From assembly GCF_010550695.1 (NCBI RefSeq), contig NZ_JAAGOB010000006.1, positions 62,001-126,000 on the forward strand: a stretch of 64,000 nucleotides of DNA, read 5' to 3'. Positions 34,060 through 41,922 of this stretch are shown in pieces; the first letter of the stretch is position 1, and each line of letters opens with the position of its first letter. Under the pieces are notes generated by a model. It saw nothing but the letters and a program-made list of their open reading frames with translations, made no database searches and was not told the origin of the DNA. The DNA comes from Phytoactinopolyspora alkaliphila. GTDB taxonomy: Bacteria; Actinomycetota; Actinomycetes; Jiangellales; Jiangellaceae. A program made the translations under genes and the position numbers.

Positions 34060-35260
34060 GGGGGTGTTTGTGGTCGATGTCGCCGTGCCGGGCGGGTTGG
34101 TGGCAGGTGGGGAAGCGGCAGGTCACGTCCCGGGCGATGACGTAGTCGGCGAGTTCCTGCGGTGGGGTGTAGGTGCTGCGTCCGTATTCCAGGACTTGCC
34201 CGTGGGTGTGGTCGGTGAGCAGCCGTCGCAGGGTGGCCTCGGTGGCGACGCGGCGGGCGGCGTGGGCGGTGACCGGCCCGTATCCGTGGAGATAGGCGAC
34301 GCCGTCCTCGCCAGTACCTGGACCGCTGCCATCGTTGCTGCTGGAGTGGTTTCCCAGCAGGGCCGTGGCGGGGACGGTGACGTGCACGGTGGCGGCGCGG
34401 CCGTGGGTGTGCCCGAAGGGGTGCGCCGTGGCGCAGGCGGGGTTGCAGCAGCCGAGGTGGCCGAGGTCCAGGCCGGTCCAGCCGAGACCGCAGAGGATGT
34501 CGAAGCGCAGCTGCGCCAGTGTGCGCTCGTCGTCTTGGGTTCGGGCGTGGCGGGCGGCGGCGTCGATGGCGGTCCACAACGCGACGATGTCTTCGGCTGG
34601 TCCTTCCAGCGCGAGCCGGGCGATACCGTCGGCTCCGGCATCGGTGGCCGGCTGGGGTGGGTCCACGCGGCGGTGTTTCGCCGCCCGGGTGCGGCGCTGC
34701 TCAGCGGCGTCGGGGTCGGCGGCGATCACGGCGCGGCGAAGCGCATCGTCGAGCTGGCGGGCGGTGCGGGTGGCCGCAATCGGTAGTACGCGTGTCTGCA
34801 CCCCGCGGCGCGCAGCGGCATTGTCGAGCACGCGGGTGCGCTCGCAGATCAGTGTGGCTTTGTACGCATCGATCAGTCCTGCTTCCAACGCGTCCAGGGT
34901 GGCCGGGAACACCTCGATGAGCTCGCAAGCGGTCTTGACCCGGGCGCGGGCCTGAAAACCGGTAAGGCGCAACGCCAGCGACACCTCGTCCGACACCGGC
35001 GCGAGCGGATCATGCTGATGTGAGCTGAGTACGTCCGGCGGCACGTCACAGGCGCGGTACTCGGGTTTCGCCGCCAGCGCGGCCAATGCCTTGGCCTGCT
35101 GCGCGGCCGCATAACCGGCCTGGCGTTCCCACGCCGCGGCCACCACTACCGTGTCACGCGCAGACAGGCCGGCCACCTCGACCCCGGTGAGCACCTCAAG
35201 CAGCTCTGGACCGGGCAGCATCGCCGCCACGTCCACCGGAAGACCACCATCAGCGCTCAT
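33836..35260 (-). CDS. DUF222/HNH endonuclease (13E12-like), apparent frameshift in the HNH domain
   Basis: The open frame gives 474 residues. The N-terminal DUF222 region is intact (AAMLPGPELLEVLTGVEVAG onward). The HNH nuclease begins normally (VTCRFPTCHQPARHGDIDHK) but then turns into a His/Pro/Arg-rich run that no family member has. One extra G in the G5 run at 34060-34064 explains this: dropping one base restores HPWETGGTTGASNTWCLHKG, then HHLGKTHHRFTIHTD, and a TAA at 33820-33822. So the last zinc/metal residues are out of frame unless the base is a sequencing error. A LexA box lies 15 bases upstream, as known for mycobacterial 13E12 genes. Confidence 0.85.
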   Translation of the reverse strand: MSADGGLPVDVAAMLPGPELLEVLTGVEVAGLSARDTVVVAAAWERQAGYAAAQQAKALAALAAKPEYRACDVPPDVLSSHQHDPLAPVSDEVSLALRLTGFQARARVKTACELIEVFPATLDALEAGLIDAYKATLICERTRVLDNAAARRGVQTRVLPIAATRTARQLDDALRRAVIAADPDAAEQRRTRAAKHRRVDPPQPATDAGADGIARLALEGPAEDIVALWTAIDAAARHARTQDDERTLAQLRFDILCGLGWTGLDLGHLGCCNPACATAHPFGHTHGRAATVHVTVPATALLGNHSSSNDGSGPGTGEDGVAYLHGYGPVTAHAARRVATEATLRRLLTDHTHGQVLEYGRSTYTPPQELADYVIARDVTCRFPTCHQPARHGDIDHKHPLGNRRHHRRLQHLVPTQRPPPRQNPPSLHHPHRPSRHHLVDHPRRSPLPGHPRHRHPHPTATTPQTSRSRSPHD

Positions 35261-35274
35261 CCAAAGATCATATC

Positions 35275-35288
35275 CGAACAGATGTTCG
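35275..35288. promoter_or_regulatory. LexA (SOS) box upstream of the HNH gene
   Basis: CGAACAGATGTTCG is a perfect CGAAC-N4-GTTCG inverted repeat, the actinobacterial/Gram-positive LexA site. It ends 15 bases upstream of the ATG. LexA control of 13E12 (DUF222) genes is known in Mycobacterium tuberculosis. Confidence 0.82.
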
Positions 35289-35422
35289 CATGCAACACGC
35301 GAACGGCATCAATTTATGTCAAACAGGGTCTATCGGCGTCTAGTGCGGGGTTGACTGTCCGCCCTGATTCGGCACTGCGCTCGGGGCGCGTCATACTTCA
35401 AAGGTGCGAGACGCCATAGCAG

Positions 35423-35438
35423 ATGAGAGCCTTCTCAT
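35423..35438. promoter_or_regulatory. Putative response-regulator site, copy 1
   Basis: ATGAGA-GCCT-TCTCAT is a perfect dyad 40 bases upstream of the GTG of the poly-Asp membrane protein, the first gene of the two-component operon. Near copies occur at 38672 and 39979, beside neighbouring genes, so it is likely bound by the adjoining response regulator. Confidence 0.6.
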
Positions 35439-35477
35439 GCGCATTTCATCGCCGTGTCCTGCGGAGAGCCCACCATC

Positions 35478-35912
<435 letters not shown>

Positions 35913-35998
35913 ACGCCCACGCTGAGCCCCCCGGGGGGCAACCACGTCCGGGACAGCCGCGACGCGGACTGACGGTCCGCTCCCGGGTTCTCCTGGCC

Positions 35999-37405
35999 GT
36001 GCTCGGGGCGGCGGCGCTCGGGCTGCTCGTCGCCGGCAGTACCTCCTACCTGGTCCAGCGCGAGCGCGTCGATCAGCGCATCGACGACAATCTCGCGCAG
36101 GAGGTCGGCGAGTTCCGTGAGCTGGTCGCGGGTGGCGTCGACCCGGAGACCGGAACGCCGTTCACGTCGGTGGACCGGCTACTCATCGTGGCGCTTCAGC
36201 GCAACGTGCCTGGAGCCAACGAGGGCATGCTGGGCATCATCGACGGCGAGGTGGCGTGGCTGCCGTCGTCCGCCGTCGATCTGCGACTTCACCAGGACGC
36301 CGAGTTCCTCGCGGACGTGAACGCGCTGCCGGCCCAGGCCAGCGTCCGGGCGCGGACAGCTGACGGGAGCCTGGGCTCGTTGCGCTACGTGGCTGTACCG
36401 GTGACGGTCGGCGGGGACCCGGCCAATGGCGTGTACGTCATCGCGTACTCCAGAGATCTGGAACACGCCGAGCTCGTCGACTCGTATCGCACCTACGCCC
36501 TGGTGGCGCTGGCGTCCCTGGCGCTCATCGGCGGCGTCGCCTGGGCTGTGGTCGGCCGGTTGCTCCGCCCGCTTCGCCTGCTGCGCGAGACCGCCCAGCG
36601 GATCAGCGACACCGACCTGTCCGGCCGCATCCCGATCGATGGCCGGGACGACGTCTCCCAGATCGCGTATGCGGTCAACGCGATGCTGGACCGGCTCGAG
36701 GACGCCTTCGGCGCTCACCGGGAGGCACTCGACGACGCCGGTCACGAGCTGCGCACTCCGATCACGATCATCCGCGGTCACCTGGAGCTGATGGACGCAG
36801 GCGACCCGGCGGATGTCAGTGAGGCGCGCAGCCTGGCCCTGGACGAGCTCGACCGGATGCATCGCCTGGTGGAGGAGCTCATCACGCTGGCCAAGGCACA
36901 ACGTCCGGACTTCATCCGTCCGCAGCATGTCGAACTCGGGCGGCTGGTCGACGACGTCATCGACAAGGCCCGGGGGATGGGAGAGCGGCGGTGGCGTGTG
37001 GACAGCCGGCCCGAGGCGGTCATCGAGGCCGATGAGCAGCGGCTGACCCAGGCGTTGCTCCAGTTGATCTCCAACGCGGTCTCGTTCACCGGCCCCGACG
37101 ACACGGTCGCGATCGGCGCCGAGGTCCAGCTCGGGCATTCGGCCCGGATCTGGATCCGGGACTCCGGACCAGGCATAGCGCCGGAGCATGCCGACGCCGT
37201 CTTCGAGCGGTTCGCCCGGGCCGACGGTTCCGGGCGAGGCGAAGGCTCTGGGCTGGGCCTCGCCATCGTGCGCGCGATCGCCCATGCCCACAACGGTGAG
37301 GTGACGCTCGCCAGTACCGTCGGGCTCGGCAGTGTGTTCACCATCGTGCTACCCGCGGACCGGATCATCGCTGTGGAACCCGACGACACGACGGTGGAGA
37401 GCTGA
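35999..37405 (+). CDS. Sensor histidine kinase
   Basis: The 468-residue kinase has two membrane helices flanking an extracytoplasmic domain of about 130 residues, then HAMP (RLLRPLRLLRETAQRIS), HisKA with phospho-acceptor His near residue 249 (DDAGHELRTPITIIRGH), and HATPase_c (N box LLQLISNAVSF, G1 RDSGPGIAPEHAD, F box FERFARADG, G2 GEGSGLGLAIVRA). The GTG at 35999 cuts into the first membrane helix. The frame upstream stays open to 35900 and reads LTVRSRVLLAVLG, so the true start may be further up; the only candidate there is CTG at 35909, which overlaps the poly-Asp stop and has GAGGA 6 bases before it. Confidence 0.88.
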   Translation: MLGAAALGLLVAGSTSYLVQRERVDQRIDDNLAQEVGEFRELVAGGVDPETGTPFTSVDRLLIVALQRNVPGANEGMLGIIDGEVAWLPSSAVDLRLHQDAEFLADVNALPAQASVRARTADGSLGSLRYVAVPVTVGGDPANGVYVIAYSRDLEHAELVDSYRTYALVALASLALIGGVAWAVVGRLLRPLRLLRETAQRISDTDLSGRIPIDGRDDVSQIAYAVNAMLDRLEDAFGAHREALDDAGHELRTPITIIRGHLELMDAGDPADVSEARSLALDELDRMHRLVEELITLAKAQRPDFIRPQHVELGRLVDDVIDKARGMGERRWRVDSRPEAVIEADEQRLTQALLQLISNAVSFTGPDDTVAIGAEVQLGHSARIWIRDSGPGIAPEHADAVFERFARADGSGRGEGSGLGLAIVRAIAHAHNGEVTLASTVGLGSVFTIVLPADRIIAVEPDDTTVES

Positions 37406-37407
37406 CC

Positions 37408-38106
37408 ATGAACAGGATCCTCATCGCCGAGGACGAGAGCCGCATCGCGTCGTTCATCGAGAAGGGGCTGCGGGCCGAGGGGATGACCCCGACCGTGGTG
37501 TCCGATGGGCGCACGGCCTTCGACTACGCCATGACCGGCGGTTTCGACCTCCTGGTGCTCGACATCGGGCTGCCGGTGCAGGACGGCTTCTCCGTTCTCC
37601 GGCAGCTGCGGGAAGCCCGCAACGAGCTGCCGGTGATCATCCTGACTGCCCGGGACTCGATCACCGACACCGTCGCCGGGCTTTCCGGCGGCGCGGACGA
37701 CTACATGGCGAAGCCGTTCCGGTTCGAGGAGCTTCTCGCCAGGATCCGGCTGAGGTTGCGCGACGAGCGGGCCCCGGAGGCCACCATCCTGCACCACGGC
37801 GGCCTGTCCCTGGACCTGCGTTCGCGCCGCGCCAAAGTCGGCGACCGCATCGTGGAACTCTCCGCTCGGGAGTTCGCGCTCGCCGAGACCTTCCTGCGCA
37901 ACCCCGGTCAGGTCCTCAGCCGGGAGCAGCTGCTCAGCCGAGTCTGGGGGTACGACTTCGATCCCGGCTCTAACGTGGTCGACGTCTACGTGCGGTACCT
38001 GCGGCGCAAGCTTGGCAACGCGCGGTTCGTCACCGTGCGGGGTGTGGGGTATCGGCTGGCCGAGGACGGCGAAGATGCCGCGGACGAACCCGGCGTTCGC
38101 CCGTGA
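37408..38106 (+). CDS. OmpR/PhoB-family response regulator
   Basis: The 232-residue protein has a receiver domain with acidic pocket (AEDES, residues 7-11), phosphorylated Asp52 (LLVLDIGLPV), the switch Thr in ILTARDS and Lys in YMAKPFRFEEL, then a winged-helix DNA-binding domain (LSAREFALAETFLRNPGQV; VDVYVRYLRRKLG). It starts 2 bases after the kinase stop. It is the probable binder of the dyads at 35423, 38672 and 39979. Confidence 0.94.
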   Translation: MNRILIAEDESRIASFIEKGLRAEGMTPTVVSDGRTAFDYAMTGGFDLLVLDIGLPVQDGFSVLRQLREARNELPVIILTARDSITDTVAGLSGGADDYMAKPFRFEELLARIRLRLRDERAPEATILHHGGLSLDLRSRRAKVGDRIVELSAREFALAETFLRNPGQVLSREQLLSRVWGYDFDPGSNVVDVYVRYLRRKLGNARFVTVRGVGYRLAEDGEDAADEPGVRP

Positions 38107-38122
38107 TCGACACAGCAGTGGA

Positions 38123-38149
38123 GGCGCTTCACGGTTGTCGTGAAGCGCC
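38123..38149. terminator. Hairpin between the response regulator and the secreted repeat gene
   Basis: An 11-bp perfect stem (left arm GGCGCTTCACG) with a 5-base loop lies between two convergent genes, 17 bases after the response-regulator stop. There is no T run, so its role as terminator is inferred from position. Confidence 0.5.
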
Positions 38150-38184
38150 CCCACCTGATGGCTGAGAGGTTCCGGCGGAAGCTG

Positions 38185-38568
38185 TCAGTCGGCGGAGTCG
38201 GCGCTGTCGGCCGACGCCGGGGATGCGGGGCTTTGCGGGCTGTCGGGCGTGTTGGGCGATGCCGGGCTGGCCGGGGATGCGGGGCTTTGCGGGCTGTCGG
38301 GCGTGTTGGGCGATGCCGGGCTGGCCGGGGATGCGGGGCTTTGCGGGCTGTCCGGCGTGTTGGGGGTGTTCGGGCTGTCGGCTGTCGCGTTCTTTGTCTG
38401 GGTCGCCGGCTGGTCGTCCTGAACGCCTTGGAGGATGCTGGAGACCTTCACGGTGTCCTGTGCGGCCGCGGAATCGCCGCTGACCGCGGGGATGGCCACG
38501 GCCGAGCCGGTTCCGACGCCGAGTGCGGCCAGAGCTCCCACGGCGATCCACTTCTTCCGAGCCTGCAT
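38185..38568 (-). CDS. Secreted Ser/Pro/Ala repeat protein
   Basis: The 127-residue protein has a signal peptide (KKWIAVGALAALGVGTGSAV), a short region (VKVSSILQGVQDDQPATQ) and then 18-residue repeats SPASPASPNTPDSPQSPA ending in Ser/Ala/Asp. There are no Cys residues, and the repeat part is expected to be disordered and possibly cell-wall spanning. It converges on the two-component operon, and the putative regulator site lies about 100 bases upstream of its ATG. It is probably a target of the adjoining regulator. No family is recognised; similarity in style to the poly-Asp protein (linker plus acidic residues) is noted. Confidence 0.75.
   Translation of the reverse strand: MQARKKWIAVGALAALGVGTGSAVAIPAVSGDSAAAQDTVKVSSILQGVQDDQPATQTKNATADSPNTPNTPDSPQSPASPASPASPNTPDSPQSPASPASPASPNTPDSPQSPASPASADSADSAD
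38223..38364. repeat. Tandem 54-bp repeats in the secreted repeat gene
   Basis: Units begin at 38223, 38277 and 38331. The first two are essentially identical over 54 bases and the third is partial (about 34 bases). Each full unit encodes 18 residues, so copy-number change keeps the frame. Confidence 0.9.
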
Positions 38569-38671
38569 GTTCCTTCTCCTTCGTCGGCCGACGCCTTGTA
38601 CGAGGCGCGCGGGTTGTTCGTGCTTACTGTTGAATCTTCGCCGCCGTGGATGAGGTGACGAGTAGAGCCGG

Positions 38672-38687
38672 ATGAGAGGCTTCTCAG
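38672..38687. promoter_or_regulatory. Putative response-regulator site, copy 2
   Basis: ATGAGA-GGCT-TCTCAG repeats the dyad at 35423 with one arm base and two spacer bases changed. It is 104 bases upstream of the secreted repeat gene ATG and overlaps the stop of the phosphotransferase gene. Confidence 0.55.
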
Positions 38688-39940
38688 AAAGGCGAGGCGC
38701 CGGTGTCGGCGCAGGTCAGCCACCGCTCGGCCAGGTCGATCCGGTGGCGGGTGGCTTGCTCCCAGCCGGGTTCCTGGGCGCGGAACGGCCCGGGCGCGAG
38801 CGAGAGCACCACAGCGGCGGCGCGGACGCGCAGCTCGAACCGGTCCGCGCTCCGGTCGAAGGCCTCGATCCAGCTCGCGCCGGCCTGCCGCACGCCGTCG
38901 CTCCTCGCTGGATCCATCACCGCCAGAACGGAGAGGTGGGCCAGCATGCAGGCGAGGTCATCGGCGCGGCTGCCCGGACCTACCGTGTCGATGTCGAGCA
39001 TCCCGGCCACGCGCCCATCAGCGACCGTCAGCTGCGCTTCGTAGAAGTCGCCATGAGTGGGATCGTCGGCGTCCTCATAGAGGCTCAGCGTGTGATCGAT
39101 CTGGGTGGCCAGCGTCCGGACCCGGTCCGCGTCCGCCGGCAACGCGGACGCGACGACGCCGGCATAGTGCGAGGCGTGTGCAGCCCAAGGCTGGCGCCGC
39201 GGCAGCGTGCGCACGTCGGCGGGCAGGCGGTCGAGCAGCCGCACGAGTTCTTCCGGGGGGCACGCCTGCACCCCGCGACTGTCGAGGGCAGCCCGCAGGG
39301 GCGTGCCGCGAAGCTCACTGAGAACCAGCACGCCGTCGCTGCTCCAGCCCAGGCACGTCGGTATCGGCAAGTCTGCCTCCGCCAGCATCGAGTGCCGCTG
39401 GTGCAGGTCTGCGGCCTGCTTCGGCCGCAGCACCTTGGCGTAGACGACCTCCTCGCCGGTGTCGATCTGCACGACGGCTCGCTTGCGAGGTCGATACGAG
39501 ACCACTCGTAGTGCGGGCGCGGCCGCGTCGATACCCATCCGGCGGAGAAGCTCGGCGGCGCTCTCCGCGAAGCAGGCGGCGGGAAGAGCCGGCAGCTCCG
39601 GGTCGAAGGGGAAGCGCCACACCTCGACCTGCCGGTCGCCGTCGGTGACGACGAGCCTGCCCGGTTCTGCGCCGGCCGCGGGCGGTGAGTCTGTAGCCGC
39701 GGACGCGGCGGACACCGACGCGGCCACCGTCTCCACGCGTTCGGCGTCGGGCCATGCGACCCGGGCGACGTAGGACGTCGTCGTCCGCCGGCCCGGGCGG
39801 TGGTCCACGTCGCGCAGCGCCCAGTCCAGGACGGTGGCTCCGGCCGGGGCGAAGGCGGCGGCCAGGAGGTCTTGCACGCCCGGGCCCGTGAGCAGGTCCA
39901 GATCAGGGTCGGAAGACCGTCCGGCAGACATGCGAGCCAT
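38684..39940 (-). CDS. Aminoglycoside-phosphotransferase-like kinase (APH family)
   Basis: About 418 residues from the ATG at 39940 (an ATG at 39931 or GTG at 39961 are alternatives). The C-terminal half carries the kinase-like catalytic loop THGDFYEAQLTVADG (Asp of HGD) and the metal-binding MLDIDTVGPGSRADDLACML (the DxD of APH proteins). The N-terminal part is beta-rich with VVYAKVLRP likely providing the ATP-binding Lys. Such proteins phosphorylate small molecules, often not antibiotics. The 5' end lies next to the dyad at 39979 and a DUF885 gene diverges from it. Confidence 0.82.
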   Translation of the reverse strand: MARMSAGRSSDPDLDLLTGPGVQDLLAAAFAPAGATVLDWALRDVDHRPGRRTTTSYVARVAWPDAERVETVAASVSAASAATDSPPAAGAEPGRLVVTDGDRQVEVWRFPFDPELPALPAACFAESAAELLRRMGIDAAAPALRVVSYRPRKRAVVQIDTGEEVVYAKVLRPKQAADLHQRHSMLAEADLPIPTCLGWSSDGVLVLSELRGTPLRAALDSRGVQACPPEELVRLLDRLPADVRTLPRRQPWAAHASHYAGVVASALPADADRVRTLATQIDHTLSLYEDADDPTHGDFYEAQLTVADGRVAGMLDIDTVGPGSRADDLACMLAHLSVLAVMDPARSDGVRQAGASWIEAFDRSADRFELRVRAAAVVLSLAPGPFRAQEPGWEQATRHRIDLAERWLTCADTGASPF

Positions 39941-39978
39941 TCTGCCCGCGCCCGATGACACACCCGATGAGCGGGAGG

Positions 39979-39993
39979 TGAGGGTTTTCTCAT
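39979..39993. promoter_or_regulatory. Putative response-regulator site, copy 3 (diverged)
   Basis: TGAGGGTTTTCTCAT agrees with the core TGAGAGCCTTCTCA of copy 1 at 11 of 14 positions, keeping the outer TGAG/CTCA arms. It lies between the divergent phosphotransferase and DUF885 genes, 46 bases before the DUF885 ATG, similar to the spacing of copy 1. Confidence 0.4.
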
Positions 39994-40038
39994 CGAGCCG
40001 CCGCGCCGGCCGCCGGGTGGAGGAGGCAGGATAGGCGC

Positions 40039-41736
40039 ATGTCTGAGAACAGCGCTGCCGACGTGATCCGTTCGATCGCCGACGAGTACTGGGAGACCAT
40101 GATGCGCAGCTCCCCGCTGATCGCGTCGTTCTTCGGGGACCATCGGTTCGACGATCAGTCAGACGACGTGTCCGCCCAAGCCGAGCAGCGGCATCGGCAG
40201 CTCTGGGCTGAGCTGCGAGAGCGGGCCGCGGCCGTTCCGGTTGAGGAACTCGACGAGGACGCCATGGTCAACCGGGATCTCCTGATCGGCGATCTCGACG
40301 ACGCGATCACGCGGGTCGACACGCGGCTCGCGGAGCTGACCTCGGACCAGATGCAGGGCATGCACGCCCAGTTCCTCATGTTGTTCGGGCAGCTCCGGGC
40401 ACCGGATCCAGAGCATGCCGGCATGGCGGTGCGCCGGGTGAGCGAGCTGGCCCGGACCCTCGACCAGGCAGCCGAGCGTTACCGCGAAGGACTGGCCGCA
40501 GGCAGGCCACCGGCCCGGATCAACGTCACCCGGTCGCGTAACCAGGTGGAGAGCTATCTGGCGGCACCTATGGAGAACGATCCGTTCGTCAACCTGGCAG
40601 GGCCCACGGACTGGGACGGCGAGAGTGCCTGGCGAGCGGAACTGGCCGACGCCGTGCGTGACGTCCTGCGCCCGGCCTTCGCCCGGTACCGCGACGTCCT
40701 GGCCAACGACCTCGAACCGGCCGCTCGTTTGGACGACCAAGCCGGGCTCGCCCACCTCGCTGATGGCGACGAGATCTATCAGGCGCTGATCAAGCTGAAC
40801 ACCGGGTTGACGCTGACCGCGGACGAGCTGCACGAGCTGGGATTGGAGCAGGCGACCAAGTCCATCCGGGCGGAGTTCGCCGAGATCGGCGCACGCGCGT
40901 TCGGTACCTCCGACGTGCCGGAGATCTTCGACCGGCTGCTGAACGACCCCGAGATCCGCTACCGGTCCGGTGCGGAGATCGTCGAGCACGCACGGGCGTG
41001 CCTCGACAACGCCACTGCGGCGATGGGTGACTGGTTCGGCATCCTGCCGCAAGCGCCGTGCCGGCTGACACCGGTGCCGGACTACCTGGCCGCGGACGTG
41101 CCGCCCGCGTATTACACGCCGCCGGCTCCGGACGGCAGCCGGCCGGGCGAGTACCACGTGAACCTCCACCAGCCCACCGAACGGGGCCGCCACCAGACCG
41201 CGTCCATCGCCTACCACGAGGCCATTCCGGGTCATCACCTTCAGCTCGCGATCGCTTCGGAGCGCGCCGACCTTCCGGCGTTCCGCCGGATGAGCATGGG
41301 CCAGACCGCCTACATCGAGGGATGGGGCCTGTACGCCGAGCGTCTCGCCGTCGAGATGGGGCTGTACGACGACGACCTGGACCTGCTGGGGATGCTGGCC
41401 TCGGATGTGTGGCGGGCATGCCGCCTGGTGGTGGACACCGGCCTGCACGCCCGCGGATGGACTCGGCAGCAGGCGATCGACTTCATGATCGAGCACGCGC
41501 CCCTGGATCTGGACACCATCAAGGTGGAGGTCGACCGCTACATCGGGATGCCGGGTCAGGCGCTCGCCTACAAGGTCGGCCAGCGCGAGATCCTCGACCA
41601 GCGAGCTCAGGCGATGGCCGCACTGGGATCCCGGTTCGACATCAAGGGCTTTCACGACGTCGTGCTCGGGGCGGCGAGCGTCAGCCTGCCGGTTCTGCGT
41701 CGCCGGGTGTCCACCTGGATCGCCGCGCACGACTGA
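40039..41736 (+). CDS. DUF885-family metallopeptidase-like protein
   Basis: The 565-residue protein has the DUF885 pattern. The zinc-site segment SIAYHEAIPGHHLQLAIA (HExxxxH-like, HEAIPGH) is near residue 400, and the downstream MGQTAYIEGWGLYAERL supplies further Glu. PGQALAYKVGQREI near the C-terminus is also conserved. There is no signal peptide, so it should be cytoplasmic. Relatives are thought to cleave peptides, but substrates are unknown. Confidence 0.88.
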   Translation: MSENSAADVIRSIADEYWETMMRSSPLIASFFGDHRFDDQSDDVSAQAEQRHRQLWAELRERAAAVPVEELDEDAMVNRDLLIGDLDDAITRVDTRLAELTSDQMQGMHAQFLMLFGQLRAPDPEHAGMAVRRVSELARTLDQAAERYREGLAAGRPPARINVTRSRNQVESYLAAPMENDPFVNLAGPTDWDGESAWRAELADAVRDVLRPAFARYRDVLANDLEPAARLDDQAGLAHLADGDEIYQALIKLNTGLTLTADELHELGLEQATKSIRAEFAEIGARAFGTSDVPEIFDRLLNDPEIRYRSGAEIVEHARACLDNATAAMGDWFGILPQAPCRLTPVPDYLAADVPPAYYTPPAPDGSRPGEYHVNLHQPTERGRHQTASIAYHEAIPGHHLQLAIASERADLPAFRRMSMGQTAYIEGWGLYAERLAVEMGLYDDDLDLLGMLASDVWRACRLVVDTGLHARGWTRQQAIDFMIEHAPLDLDTIKVEVDRYIGMPGQALAYKVGQREILDQRAQAMAALGSRFDIKGFHDVVLGAASVSLPVLRRRVSTWIAAHD

Positions 41737-41764
41737 CGGCGGGTCAGCGGCTGCCGGCCCTTGC

Positions 41765-41770
41765 TACAGT
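41765..41770 (+). promoter_or_regulatory. Putative -10 element of the valS transcript
   Basis: TACAGT lies 6 bases before the ATG at 41777, so transcription would begin at or very near that ATG and give a leaderless short frame. No good -35 is visible. Confidence 0.45.
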
Positions 41771-41776
41771 GATGCC

Positions 41777-41845
41777 ATGTCCGATCGGATGTTGATCCGC
41801 GCCCGCACCGGCTCCGCCCGGGCGCGAGTATCCGTGCGCCGCTGA
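41777..41845 (+). CDS. Putative leaderless leader peptide upstream of valS
   Basis: A 22-codon frame reads MSDRMLIRARTGSARARVSV plus two Arg and ends in TGA, 77 bases before the valS ATG. It is Arg-rich with two Val codons near the end. The -10-like TACAGT placed six bases upstream means it could be translated from the very 5' end of the mRNA. Leader peptides often control aminoacyl-tRNA synthetase genes by attenuation. No homologue is recognised, and the frame could be fortuitous. Confidence 0.4.
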   Translation: MSDRMLIRARTGSARARVSVRR

Positions 41846-41922
41846 GCGCCGCCTCCGATTCTTTCGACCTCGTCTCCGCGCGCCACGTGCGCGCCGACCA
41901 CTGTGTACAAGTGGAGCCACCC

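Noticed and set aside
38223-38364. Interspersed DNA repeat or CRISPR-like unit
   Set aside because: The 54-bp tandem units are in frame inside a secreted-protein gene.
41737-41922. T-box riboswitch before valS
   Set aside because: The conserved T-box antiterminator sequence and a specifier hairpin are not present.
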